33,985 bases of DNA from an uncultured Hungatella sp. (GTDB lineage Bacteria > Bacillota > Clostridia > Lachnospirales > Lachnospiraceae), in NCBI GenBank assembly GCA_910588325.1, contig CAJUPP010000040.1, positions 1 through 33,985 of the forward strand. Reading direction: 5' to 3'. This document shows positions 15,672 through 23,270 of the stretch, piece after piece (position 1 is the first letter of the stretch; every line of letters starts with the position of its first letter). Under the pieces are notes generated by a model. That model saw nothing but the letters and a program-made list of their open reading frames with translations, was not told where the DNA came from and made no database searches. The translations under genes were made by a program, and so were the position numbers.

Positions 15672-15752
15672 ATCATAACAATCATTTCTCTAAAAATACT
15701 GGAAATTCCAAAAGAGTTTTTAAAGATTTTTTAGAGAAATCTATGGTATACT
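15672..15752. promoter_or_regulatory. Divergent promoter region with symmetric 13-bp operator halves
   Basis: ATTTCTCTAAAAA (15684-15696) and its exact complement TTTTTAGAGAAAT (15728-15740) form an inverted pair 31 nt apart. On the plus strand the element is followed after 6 nt by TATACT (15747-15752); on the minus strand, also after 6 nt, by TATGAT (15677-15672). Both are good -10 boxes with poor -35 boxes. On the plus side TTTTTAAAGA (15717-15726) forms an 11-bp-phased direct repeat with TTTTTAGAGA (15728-15737), the spacing used by OmpR/PhoB-type regulators. The likely binder is the regulator encoded at 15774, controlling itself and the transport operon. Confidence 0.75.
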
Positions 15753-15773
15753 AAGTTCAGGAGGGAAGTTTGT

Positions 15774-16457
15774 ATGCGAATTTTAGTAATCGAAGATGAT
15801 AAAGATCTCTGCTGGCTGATTTGCCAGTCTCTCAAGGAAGCCGGTTACGAGACAGACCATTGCCATACCGGAACCGACGGTCTTTTTTATGCCAGAAATC
15901 AGGTCTATGATGCCATTATTCTGGACCGGATGCTGCCGGAAATCGACGGACTTACAGTTCTGGAGGCTCTTCGCCGCCATAAGATTCAGACTCCGGTAAT
16001 TCTTGCAACCGCCTTAAACGGCCTTCACGACCGAATAAACGGCCTGGATGCCGGGGCAGACGATTATCTGCCGAAGCCTTTCGCTGTAGAGGAATTGATG
16101 GCCCGTATCCGCGCTGTAACCAGACGATCCGGAAATCTGTTGATTTCCTCCGATTTAACCCTTTTCGGCCTGTCTTTAAACCCGGACAGCCATCAGTTAA
16201 ACTATGACGGAACTTCCCTGACTCTCTCTAAAAAAGAGTCTGCACTTTTAGAATATTTTATGAAAAATCCGAACCAGACGCTGCCTCGTTCCAGAATTCT
16301 CTCCTATGTGTGGGGTTCTTCCTCCGATGTAGAAGAAGGAAATCTGGATAACTACATCTATTTTTTGCGCAGACGGCTAAAATCCCTGCATGCGCCAATC
16401 CGGCTGACTACGGTTCACGGAGTCGGATACCGTCTGGAATCAGCCGGCCAATCATAA
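15774..16457 (+). CDS. OmpR/PhoB-family response regulator
   Basis: A 227-residue regulator. The receiver domain (about 1-115) has the acidic pocket EDD (7-9), phosphoacceptor Asp51 in AIILDRMLPEIDG, the conserved Thr/Ala switch region and Lys in LPKPF. The winged-helix DNA-binding domain (about 128-222) shows LTLSKKESALLEYFM and the recognition helix NLDNYIYFLRRRL followed by the wing TTVHGVGYRL. An AGGAGG ribosome site precedes the ATG. It is co-directional with the sensor kinase 40 bp downstream and diverges from the solute-binding-protein operon; the shared intergenic region carries a symmetric operator, so auto-regulation and control of the operon are likely. Confidence 0.95.
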   Translation: MRILVIEDDKDLCWLICQSLKEAGYETDHCHTGTDGLFYARNQVYDAIILDRMLPEIDGLTVLEALRRHKIQTPVILATALNGLHDRINGLDAGADDYLPKPFAVEELMARIRAVTRRSGNLLISSDLTLFGLSLNPDSHQLNYDGTSLTLSKKESALLEYFMKNPNQTLPRSRILSYVWGSSSDVEEGNLDNYIYFLRRRLKSLHAPIRLTTVHGVGYRLESAGQS

Positions 16458-16497
16458 GCAGCCGTCTGCAAATCATAACCGAAAGGACCCTCTGCCC

Positions 16498-17793
16498 ATG
16501 AAGCTACTGCGAAAACGCCTGACCGCACTTTATACCATTACCACCGGAGCTATCCTTCTCCTTGTGGTAGGATCCTTTCTTATCTCATCCATTCAAAAAA
16601 CCAGGAATGCACAGCTGGAACAGTTTCAGGTTATCTGGAACTCCCTAAGTTCCAGATTTCAGTCTTCCCATGCATTTTCCCACAGCTTCTTAGCACAGAC
16701 CGAAGCCGATTATCACATGATTATCCATATCAGTGAAAACGGTATCCCATTTTTCTACCAGGGTTCCTGGGAACCTGAGACAGATCGGGAAATTTTAATT
16801 GAACAGGCCATCGATTTGGCAAAAACCCAGGGCGTTTCCATCAACCAGGCGCCTGTGTCTTCCACCTCCAACGTCACCTCCCTGATAACCATGGAGGGAC
16901 AGCACAGGGACCGTTATTACGTGATGGTTCAGGCATTGTCCACCAAAAACGGGGTCAAAAGCATCTGTGCTATTTCCTATATTCCTCCTGTATGGAAGGT
17001 TTTAAAAAATACGGTTCTGTATCTGTCCCTTTTGGCTGCTGCCGGAATCCTCTGTCTGTGGCTCATCAGCTGGATATTTGTAGGATGGTCTTTAAAACCA
17101 GTGGAGGAAAGCCAGAAAAAACAGGCCCGTTTCATTGCTGCGGCCTCCCATGAACTGCGCTCTCCCCTTGCCGTCCTTCGTTCCGCCGTAGCCGCCGTGT
17201 CCGATTCTCCGCAAAAAAAGGACACACTTCTTCCTCTTATAGACAGTGAGTGCGCCCGTATGTCTCATCTCATCGATGATATGCTTCTCTTAGCGTCTGC
17301 CGATGCCAGAACCTGGAGTATCCAAATGAAAGAAGTGGATATGGATACACTTTTAATCGATTTATTCGAATCCTTCCAACCGGTCTGCAAAGGAAAAGGC
17401 ATTTCCCTTCACCTGGAACTTCCCGCCGATTCTCTTCCTCCGGTTTCCTGCGACCCGGACCGAATCCGCCAGATCTTTATAGTACTTTTAGACAATGCCA
17501 CATATTATACCCCCTCCGGCCGCTCTATCTATATCCGCGCCCAGGTAAGCGAACGGAAACGTCTCCTAAAACTGCAGGTTGCAGACGAAGGCTGCGGTAT
17601 CTCTCCTGAAGATAAACCCTATATCTTTGACCGTTTCTATCAGGCCGACTCTGCCCGAAGCGACAAACAGCATTTCGGCCTGGGATTAAGCATTGCCAAG
17701 GAACTGGTGCTTCTCCATCATGGAACCATCCTTCTGTCCGACAATTCGGAAGGCGGAAGCTGCTTTACTGTAAACCTGCCATATATTCCATAA
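16498..17793 (+). CDS. Membrane sensor histidine kinase (HisKA type)
   Basis: A 431-residue kinase. Transmembrane segments at about 13-32 and 171-196 bracket an extracellular sensor of roughly 138 residues. The dimerisation and phosphoacceptor motif ASHELRSPL puts His at 218. The ATPase domain has the N-box LLDNATYYTP, the G1 box DEGCGIS, the F-box IFDRFYQAD and the G2 box FGLGLSIAKEL. It follows the response regulator by 40 bp with a GAAAGGA site, forming one two-component system. The extracellular domain could sense the ligand or ligand-loaded lipoprotein of the divergent operon; that link is inference. Confidence 0.94.
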   Translation: MKLLRKRLTALYTITTGAILLLVVGSFLISSIQKTRNAQLEQFQVIWNSLSSRFQSSHAFSHSFLAQTEADYHMIIHISENGIPFFYQGSWEPETDREILIEQAIDLAKTQGVSINQAPVSSTSNVTSLITMEGQHRDRYYVMVQALSTKNGVKSICAISYIPPVWKVLKNTVLYLSLLAAAGILCLWLISWIFVGWSLKPVEESQKKQARFIAAASHELRSPLAVLRSAVAAVSDSPQKKDTLLPLIDSECARMSHLIDDMLLLASADARTWSIQMKEVDMDTLLIDLFESFQPVCKGKGISLHLELPADSLPPVSCDPDRIRQIFIVLLDNATYYTPSGRSIYIRAQVSERKRLLKLQVADEGCGISPEDKPYIFDRFYQADSARSDKQHFGLGLSIAKELVLLHHGTILLSDNSEGGSCFTVNLPYIP

Positions 17794-17896
17794 CCGGTGA
17801 TCCTTCTAAAAGTTTCTGCTTTTTCAATATACATTCCATTATAATTTTGCTAAAATAAACTTGTCAAAATCATATCAGTAAAACACAGGAGGCCCA

Positions 17897-19261
17897 ATGA
17901 ACCAGATAACAGAAATCCGCCCCTTCGGTATCCGGGATGAGGTAGGCTACACCCTGGGCGATATGTCAGGAAGCTTCGTAAATCTCTATATTGAAGGATA
18001 TTTTCTCACTTTTTGCACTTATGTCCTTGGAATCAATCCCCAGTGGATGGCTGGACTCTTTTTTATTGCCCGGCTTTTAGACGCCTTTTTAGGTCCGGTA
18101 ATCGGTTCTTTTCCTGACCGCTGGCATCTAGGAAAATCCCAAAATAAATTTTTACCGTGGGTGAGGCTTTTCTCCGTTCCCCTGGCCATATCAGGGATTC
18201 TCTGTTTCATGCAGGTACCCTTCCAGGGAAATGTTCTGCATCTTTGGACAGCCGGATGCTATCTGCTTTACAGCATCTGCTATTCCGGCGCCAGCATCCC
18301 TTATGGGGCCATGGTAAATGTGATTTCCCCCAATCCCGCAGACCGCAGCCGTCTGTCCCGGGCCCGCAGCATTGGCGGAACCCTGGTAAGCTTCGGCGCC
18401 TTAAGCCTGGTGCCTGTCTTTTGTTTTGATGCAGACTCCAATCTGCTTCCCGGCCGTTTTACCGTCATAGCCGTTCTATTCAGTATTCTCTGTTTTCTGG
18501 GATATGAACTGTTCCGCTTTCTGTCAGTGGAACGGATTCAGGAAAAAAAGAAATCGAACGAAACATTTAACTTTAAAAGCGTTCTCAAAGCCGCCGTGAA
18601 AAACCGGCCTCTCATCGGTCTTATGATAGCTACCATAGGATGTATGATGGCCCTGTCCGGCATCCAGCTGTCCAGTTATATTTACAAAGAATACTACCAC
18701 AATACCTCTGCCATGACCGTGGGAAGCCTTTTAAACTTTCCGGTTCTTCTGATTTGCTTCCCTTTGGTTCCCCGCCTGGGAAGGCGCCTGGGGAAGCGCA
18801 GACTGGTATTATATTCCATAGTTTTCAGTCTGGTGATAAATATATGCAAATTAAGGCTGGCTCTTACCAATGTATGGATTTATATGGCTCTGTGCTGTAT
18901 CGCCAATGCAGGGCAGACTTCTTTTAATATGCTGATTTGGAGTATGGTGGCGGACTGTCTAGATTACAGCGAATGGAAACTTCATCTGCGCAGTGACGGC
19001 AGTATGTACGGACTCTATGTATTCAGCAGAAAATTAGGCAACACCATTGCATCCGCAAGCGCCGCCGCTGCCCTGTCCGCAGTCGGATATGCGGCCGGAA
19101 GCAATATGGTGCAAAGCGCTTCCGCCATCAGCGGCATCTATTATCTGGTTAACGGAATACCCATTCTGTCATGTACTGTGGAATTGATTGGCCTGGGACT
19201 CATCTACAACCTGGACCAGAAAACCTGCGATCAGATGTACGCGGATCTGGAGCGTACGTAA
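17897..19261 (+). CDS. GPH-family (MelB/GusB-like) sugar transporter
   Basis: A 454-residue polytopic membrane protein of the glycoside-pentoside-hexuronide:cation symporter family in the major facilitator superfamily. The N-terminus EVGYTLGDMSGSFVNLY and the motif FFIARLLDAFLGPVIGSFPDRW are the family's helix 1 and helix 2 loop signatures. About twelve membrane segments are apparent, with a charged central loop near 215-230. The ATG has AGGAGG 5 nt upstream. A TATAAT at 17840-17845 may be its -10 box, but I find no good -35. It stands alone, with no glycosidase next to it; its 3' end converges on the broken metallo-hydrolase gene, 4 bp away. Substrate unknown. Confidence 0.88.
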   Translation: MNQITEIRPFGIRDEVGYTLGDMSGSFVNLYIEGYFLTFCTYVLGINPQWMAGLFFIARLLDAFLGPVIGSFPDRWHLGKSQNKFLPWVRLFSVPLAISGILCFMQVPFQGNVLHLWTAGCYLLYSICYSGASIPYGAMVNVISPNPADRSRLSRARSIGGTLVSFGALSLVPVFCFDADSNLLPGRFTVIAVLFSILCFLGYELFRFLSVERIQEKKKSNETFNFKSVLKAAVKNRPLIGLMIATIGCMMALSGIQLSSYIYKEYYHNTSAMTVGSLLNFPVLLICFPLVPRLGRRLGKRRLVLYSIVFSLVINICKLRLALTNVWIYMALCCIANAGQTSFNMLIWSMVADCLDYSEWKLHLRSDGSMYGLYVFSRKLGNTIASASAAAALSAVGYAAGSNMVQSASAISGIYYLVNGIPILSCTVELIGLGLIYNLDQKTCDQMYADLERT

Positions 19262-19265
19262 AGTC

Positions 19266-19998
19266 CTACCTACCCTTTCGATAGAGAAATCTCTCTCCAA
19301 GTGCCGGAATATGCCACTTGGCCGCCGGATTCTGCTCCATCAGTTCGCCTGCAAAAATCAGCGGGTCAATGGTATTTCCTTCTATCATATCATAGTGGGT
19401 GGGAATGGTTAAATCTGCCTTCAGGATACATGCCAAGGAAGCCGCCTCAACATAAGAAATATTTCCGATACAATTCCGTTTCGTCCGGAAATAATCGCCA
19501 CCGTTAATCGGCGGGAAAAACAGATGGGGAGCTGGCAGTCTCTCCAGATCCTCCAAAAGAGAATCGGTCAGATAGGTATCCCCCAGATGAAGAAGATAAG
19601 TTTCTCCCATCTTCACATGGTAACAGAGAGCGGTATCCTGCCCGTCTTCATCTGTCATATGTACTGGATGTGCGGCACAAACCGGTACAATGGTGATACC
19701 AGGCAGCTTAATCTGCTGGCCTGCCCTGGCTGTAACAATCCTCTTTCTTTCAATTCCTGCCTCTGAAAGCGTTCTCTCCCATGCTCCGGGAATGATAAAT
19801 TTTGTGTGACTGTCAGCAGAGGCAATCTGGGTCAGTGTCTCCACTGCCAGATGATCCCTGTGTCCATGGGTACACAAAACATAATCCCCTTTCACCATAT
19901 CCGGTGAAAAGGGCGCCCTCCATAACTTTAGTATCTGCTATCTCCTCCGTCAGCTCACTGCCCTGACGGTACCAGGTTCGCTTTCTGTTATTTGACAC
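19266..19998 (-). pseudogene. UlaG-like metallo-beta-lactamase-fold hydrolase with internal deletion and frameshift
   Basis: The gene begins at GTG 19998 with AAAGGAG upstream. The first 25 or so residues (TWYRQGSELTEEIADTKV) match the N-terminal helix of UlaG-like hydrolases. The frame then breaks around 19905-19935, and the remainder resumes in another frame as PFSPDMVKGDYVLCTHGHRDHL, containing the zinc motif HGHRDH. It continues to the end with the expected HPVHMTDEDG, HLGDTYLTD and PTHYDMIEGN metal and fold motifs. The strand pair normally between these parts (the segment carrying a GxxGF-type turn and IDPYL-type strand, about 40 residues) is missing, so both a deletion and a frameshift are present. 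An internal start at 19898 could make a 210-residue product but would lack the first strands. It sits 17 bp after yaaA. Confidence 0.75.
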
Positions 19999-20014
19999 GG
20001 CGCACTTCTCCTTT

Positions 20015-20764
20015 CTATATATTTCCCCTTACAAACACATAGTTCTTCTCGTCAGACAATTCTTCCGAATATGTAAATTCCAGACCTTTAAACTCCCTGA
20101 TATGCTTCACATCCATAATTTCGTTCTCCGCCAGAAAACGCACCATCTCCCCGCGGGCCATTTTAGCCAAAGTCCCCTTCTGCTTTACCTTTCCGTCCGC
20201 CGACTCTCCGAATTCAATAGTAATAAATCTATCCTCCGGTGTAAGGTACTTTTCTATACACTGAGAATACTCTTTTGATGCAAGATTGATAATTGTCCTG
20301 TGGTCATCCAAAAGACTCTTATATAACCGATCCCCCCAGAACTCATACAAATCCCTGCACTTACCGACCGGCAGCTTCGCCTGCATCTCCAGACGATATG
20401 GCGTCACCCCGTCAAACGGTTTCAGAAGCCCATAGAAACCAGACAAAATGCGAAGATGTTCCCTTACATAAGAAAGAGCCTCTGCTGTAAATACCCCTGG
20501 CGCCATATGCTGATACTGCAGCCCTTCATACGCCATAATCGCTGGAGTCAACTGCCTCTCCAAATCCATATCCTGAAAACGCTTATAATTTAATTCTGCC
20601 AGCTTATCATTGCATTTCCACAGCTTCTTAGCCTCCTCCAGGCTTAAAGATTGAATTATACCCATAAGCTTCCTGGCATCAGACAGAAACTTTGGCAGAC
20701 TGCTGTTCTCAAAGGTATCTGTATCTACATTCATTTTCTTGGCAGGTGAAATGATAATCTTCAT
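20015..20764 (-). CDS. yaaA: Peroxide stress protein YaaA (UPF0246/DUF328)
   Basis: A 249-residue full-length member of the YaaA family: it opens with IIISPAKKM, has the region LNYKRFQ, the central AIMAYEGLQYQHM and HLRILSGFYGLLKPFDGVTPYRLEM, and the C-terminal GTLAKMARGEMVRFLAE. In E. coli YaaA limits free iron during peroxide stress and binds DNA; the chemistry is not settled. The ATG overlaps the stop of an ATPase fragment as ATGA, so translation is probably coupled to that small frame. The next gene downstream is the broken metallo-hydrolase. Confidence 0.95.
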   Translation of the reverse strand: MKIIISPAKKMNVDTDTFENSSLPKFLSDARKLMGIIQSLSLEEAKKLWKCNDKLAELNYKRFQDMDLERQLTPAIMAYEGLQYQHMAPGVFTAEALSYVREHLRILSGFYGLLKPFDGVTPYRLEMQAKLPVGKCRDLYEFWGDRLYKSLLDDHRTIINLASKEYSQCIEKYLTPEDRFITIEFGESADGKVKQKGTLAKMARGEMVRFLAENEIMDVKHIREFKGLEFTYSEELSDEKNYVFVRGNI

Positions 20765-20964
20765 GTTCTGATTACTCCCATCTCCAGGCAGTCAGCAAGA
20801 AATCCAAATACATCAGCAAAAGTACTTTTTCCATTTCCGCCGGGTCCGATTATTGCCACCACATTCCCTAATACCTTTTCCTTTTGATTCGAGCGTGTTT
20901 TCCCCATAACAATATTTTTCAGCGGTCCGTAATTTTGAATCCTGATTCCTTCAATCTTTCCCAT
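20761..20964 (-). pseudogene. N-terminal fragment of an AAA/SMC-like ATPase
   Basis: A 67-residue frame starting at 20964 with GGAG 7 nt upstream. It shows the typical opening of a RecF/AAA-21-like ATPase: MGKIEGIRIQNYGPLKN, then VVAIIGPGGNGKSTFADVFGFL with Walker A GPGGNGKS. Such proteins run to 350-600 residues; here the chain ends a few residues after the Walker A helix (CLEMGVIRT) and the stop overlaps the yaaA start. The rest of the ATPase is absent because yaaA follows at once. It looks like the 5' stump of a deleted defence- or repair-type ATPase now acting as a leader frame for yaaA. Confidence 0.72.
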
Positions 20965-21011
20965 ATTCCGTCTCCTGCCTTCTATCGAATGCAATACCAT
21001 AACTCTATAAA

Positions 21012-21078
21012 ATAAAAAAGTCCAAATCAGAAACCGCTTATGCGCAACCTGAGCGCAGCTTCTGATTTGAACTTTTCT
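21012..21078 (-). terminator. Intrinsic terminator of the flavin reductase gene
   Basis: A long stem forms between AAAAGT..AAATCAGAA (21016-21032) and TTCTGATTTGAACTTTT (21060-21076), with one mismatch and a smaller GC hairpin in the loop. On the minus strand it ends in CTTTTTTATTTT, downstream of the reductase stop at 21137. The A-rich opposite side means it may also work in the other direction. Confidence 0.75.
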
Positions 21079-21136
21079 ACACTGCTCTTCCCCTGCGTGA
21101 AGAGATTATATCAAAATTTTCTTTCTTCCGAAAGTC

Positions 21137-23152
21137 CTATTTTGCCTGCTCCAGGCATTCTTTCACAGCTTCCCTGATTCTTCCGCTTGTCAGCGTAGCT
21201 CCCGTCACGCCATCCACATCAGGACTGTTATTTTCCACAATAGCTGCCGGAACCTTCTCAAGAGCAGGAGCCGCAATGTTCTCTGTCTCATGGTTGCTTA
21301 ACACGTTCACTTCTGCGATCTTCCCGTCTGCCACAACCACCTGTACGGTCATATCGCCGTTCTGTCCATCTACAACAGCCTCATACGTTCCGTCTTTGAT
21401 TCCGCTCATGTCATAGCTTTCTGCAGAAGCCTCTTTCTTCTCAAACAAAGCCGAATCCAGCACAAAGGAAGCTTTCTCCACTGCCTGTCCCTCTGCCAGT
21501 TCCAGGTTCACCACATTGCGTCCTGAAATCCGTCCAAACACCACAGGTCCCATAACGCCAGTACCGCCGGAGACAAATTTCCCCCAGATACCGCCTACCA
21601 CCTCGCCGGCCGCATACAGCCCGGGAATGGCGTCGCCGTCTTCGTTCACAACCTGCATGTCTTTGTTTACCGTAACACCGCCCAGAGTCATCACTACCAG
21701 CGCCTTAATGGGAACTGCATAATACTTCTCCCCCTCAATCTTATTAACCGCCACACTGTAAGCCGTAGGTGTTCCACTGAAGTCACGGCCGAATTCATCC
21801 GTCCCGCCTGCCTCCACGGCAGCATTGTAGGCTTCTACGGTCTCTGACAAGGCGTCTGCCGGAACTCCTATGATTCCTGCCAGCTCCTCTAAAGAATCTG
21901 CAGACTGAATCAGCTTGTGCCCAATGCCCTCTTCCGGCTCATAATAATATTCCCACATAAAAGCGGCGTTGGCAGCTTTCAAATCTTCTATAATCTTGTC
22001 CGTAAAAATGTTATACTGTACCGCATCGGTCTGTTCCTCCAGAGCCGTCTCTCTTGGAACGACTTCATCCAGAGTCTCATTGACAAACCGTTTTCCCTCC
22101 TGATTTACATAGATACCTCCGGCTTTCCACATATATACATCGCCGATAGCTCCCTTTCCCTGACTGTACTCCAGTCCCATGGGGAATGTAGGGATATAAG
22201 ACAGCTTATCCTGATCTACCGCAGCTCCTACTGTCTGCATGATGCGGATTCCCTTGCCGTCCGCACTGTCCGCGCCGCCTATTAAGTATTTGTCCCCGTG
22301 TTTGGCATACCTGCCCATCATCTCAGGATTGCCGGAGTAACCGCCCGTAGCCATGATAATTCCTTTCTTCGCCTGATAGCATACGGTCTTTTTGCTGTCG
22401 CTGTTATAGCCTACAGCCGTCAGAACCTGTCCCTTATCATTGCCTAAAAGCTCCGTCACTTCAGTATAATAATCAATGGTGATATTGTCATATCCGGCAA
22501 TCTCCTTATCCAGAATCTCATGGACAGCCGATTTGTAATTGGCCGGATCCTTGGCCTTTGGCTTATAGGTTCTCTCAACAGAATACAGCTGATGCTCCGG
22601 GGCAAATACGCTCTTTAAACCGTTCTGCTCGGAAAAGGTATACCCACTGAGTCCGTGATTCCACAGCCACTCAATGGCATCCACATCCTCATCCACATAG
22701 ATTTCTATTAATTCCCTGTTGCCGAGTCCTGCGCCGTTGGACATAATATCTTCGATATAAGATTCCTTGGTATCCTCAATCCCATCCAGTTCCTGAATGA
22801 CCGTCTCGGCTCCGGACATGGAACCGCTGGTGAAATTTAAGGATCCCCCTGTTTTTCCCAGTTTCTCTACTACAATAATGCTTTCCGCGCCCTCGTCTGC
22901 GGCGGCAATGGCAGCAGATAAGCCTGCTCCTCCTGCTCCCACGATAATCACATCCGCCTCTTTTACCTCATCATAGCTGGCCTGATTTTCTCCGGCCTCT
23001 GTCTCGACTTCGGACTCTGCCTTAGCTTCCGTCATCTGCTGTGCCGTTGTGGTCTCTGCCGGCTGACTGTTCTGCTGGCTGTTATTTCCTGATGAACATC
23101 CTGCCAGAGCCACTGCTGCTGTTAAAAACAGCGCCGTAATGCGTTTCCTCAT
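21137..23152 (-). CDS. Lipoprotein FAD/FMN-dependent extracellular reductase (fumarate-reductase-like)
   Basis: A 671-residue exported reductase. The start at 23152 has GGGAGGAG upstream. A lipobox (ALAGC, Cys19) and a Ser/Thr/Glu-rich linker place it on the outer face of the membrane. Residues 65-560 form the FAD-binding flavoprotein domain: IIVGAGGAGLSAA (69-81), GKTGGSLN, and the capping domain ending EFGRDF, where the arginine aligns with the catalytic one of fumarate reductases. The C-terminal 85 residues are an FMN-binding domain with DGVTGATLTS, the ApbE flavinylation motif. Such enzymes take electrons from a membrane flavin chain to reduce dietary or host acids. The usual HTMGG and HGxNRLGG substrate-binding motifs read MTLGG and WGKFVSGG, so fumarate is unlikely as substrate. 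Confidence 0.92.
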   Translation of the reverse strand: MRKRITALFLTAAVALAGCSSGNNSQQNSQPAETTTAQQMTEAKAESEVETEAGENQASYDEVKEADVIIVGAGGAGLSAAIAAADEGAESIIVVEKLGKTGGSLNFTSGSMSGAETVIQELDGIEDTKESYIEDIMSNGAGLGNRELIEIYVDEDVDAIEWLWNHGLSGYTFSEQNGLKSVFAPEHQLYSVERTYKPKAKDPANYKSAVHEILDKEIAGYDNITIDYYTEVTELLGNDKGQVLTAVGYNSDSKKTVCYQAKKGIIMATGGYSGNPEMMGRYAKHGDKYLIGGADSADGKGIRIMQTVGAAVDQDKLSYIPTFPMGLEYSQGKGAIGDVYMWKAGGIYVNQEGKRFVNETLDEVVPRETALEEQTDAVQYNIFTDKIIEDLKAANAAFMWEYYYEPEEGIGHKLIQSADSLEELAGIIGVPADALSETVEAYNAAVEAGGTDEFGRDFSGTPTAYSVAVNKIEGEKYYAVPIKALVVMTLGGVTVNKDMQVVNEDGDAIPGLYAAGEVVGGIWGKFVSGGTGVMGPVVFGRISGRNVVNLELAEGQAVEKASFVLDSALFEKKEASAESYDMSGIKDGTYEAVVDGQNGDMTVQVVVADGKIAEVNVLSNHETENIAAPALEKVPAAIVENNSPDVDGVTGATLTSGRIREAVKECLEQAK

Positions 23153-23196
23153 ACAATAATCTCCTCCCATGTGTAACTTGTTTTCCGGTTGCTTTT

Positions 23197-23225
23197 ATTA
23201 TATCGGTATTGTACAATAAAGACAT
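23197..23225. promoter_or_regulatory. Reductase promoter with 12-bp palindromic candidate operator
   Basis: On the minus strand TATAAT (23202-23197) has a poor -35 (ATGTCT at 23225-23220, 17-bp spacing). The perfect palindrome TATTGTACAATA (23207-23218) sits inside the spacer, a position suited to a regulator. The weak -35 suggests an activator, and the divergent AraC-type gene is the obvious candidate, although AraC proteins usually use direct repeats. Confidence 0.5.
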
Positions 23226-23270
23226 ACGTTTTTCCGTACAAATCCTATCAAAATCAGGAGGACATTATTC

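Noticed and set aside
20761..20964. Small ATPase frame as a toxin-antitoxin component with yaaA
   Set aside because: The peptide is a clear truncated ATPase N-terminus, and yaaA is a conserved housekeeping stress gene, not a toxin partner.
21012..21078. Hairpin at 21012-21078 as another mobile repeat
   Set aside because: It occurs once, sits right after a stop codon and ends in a T-run, so a terminator explains it.
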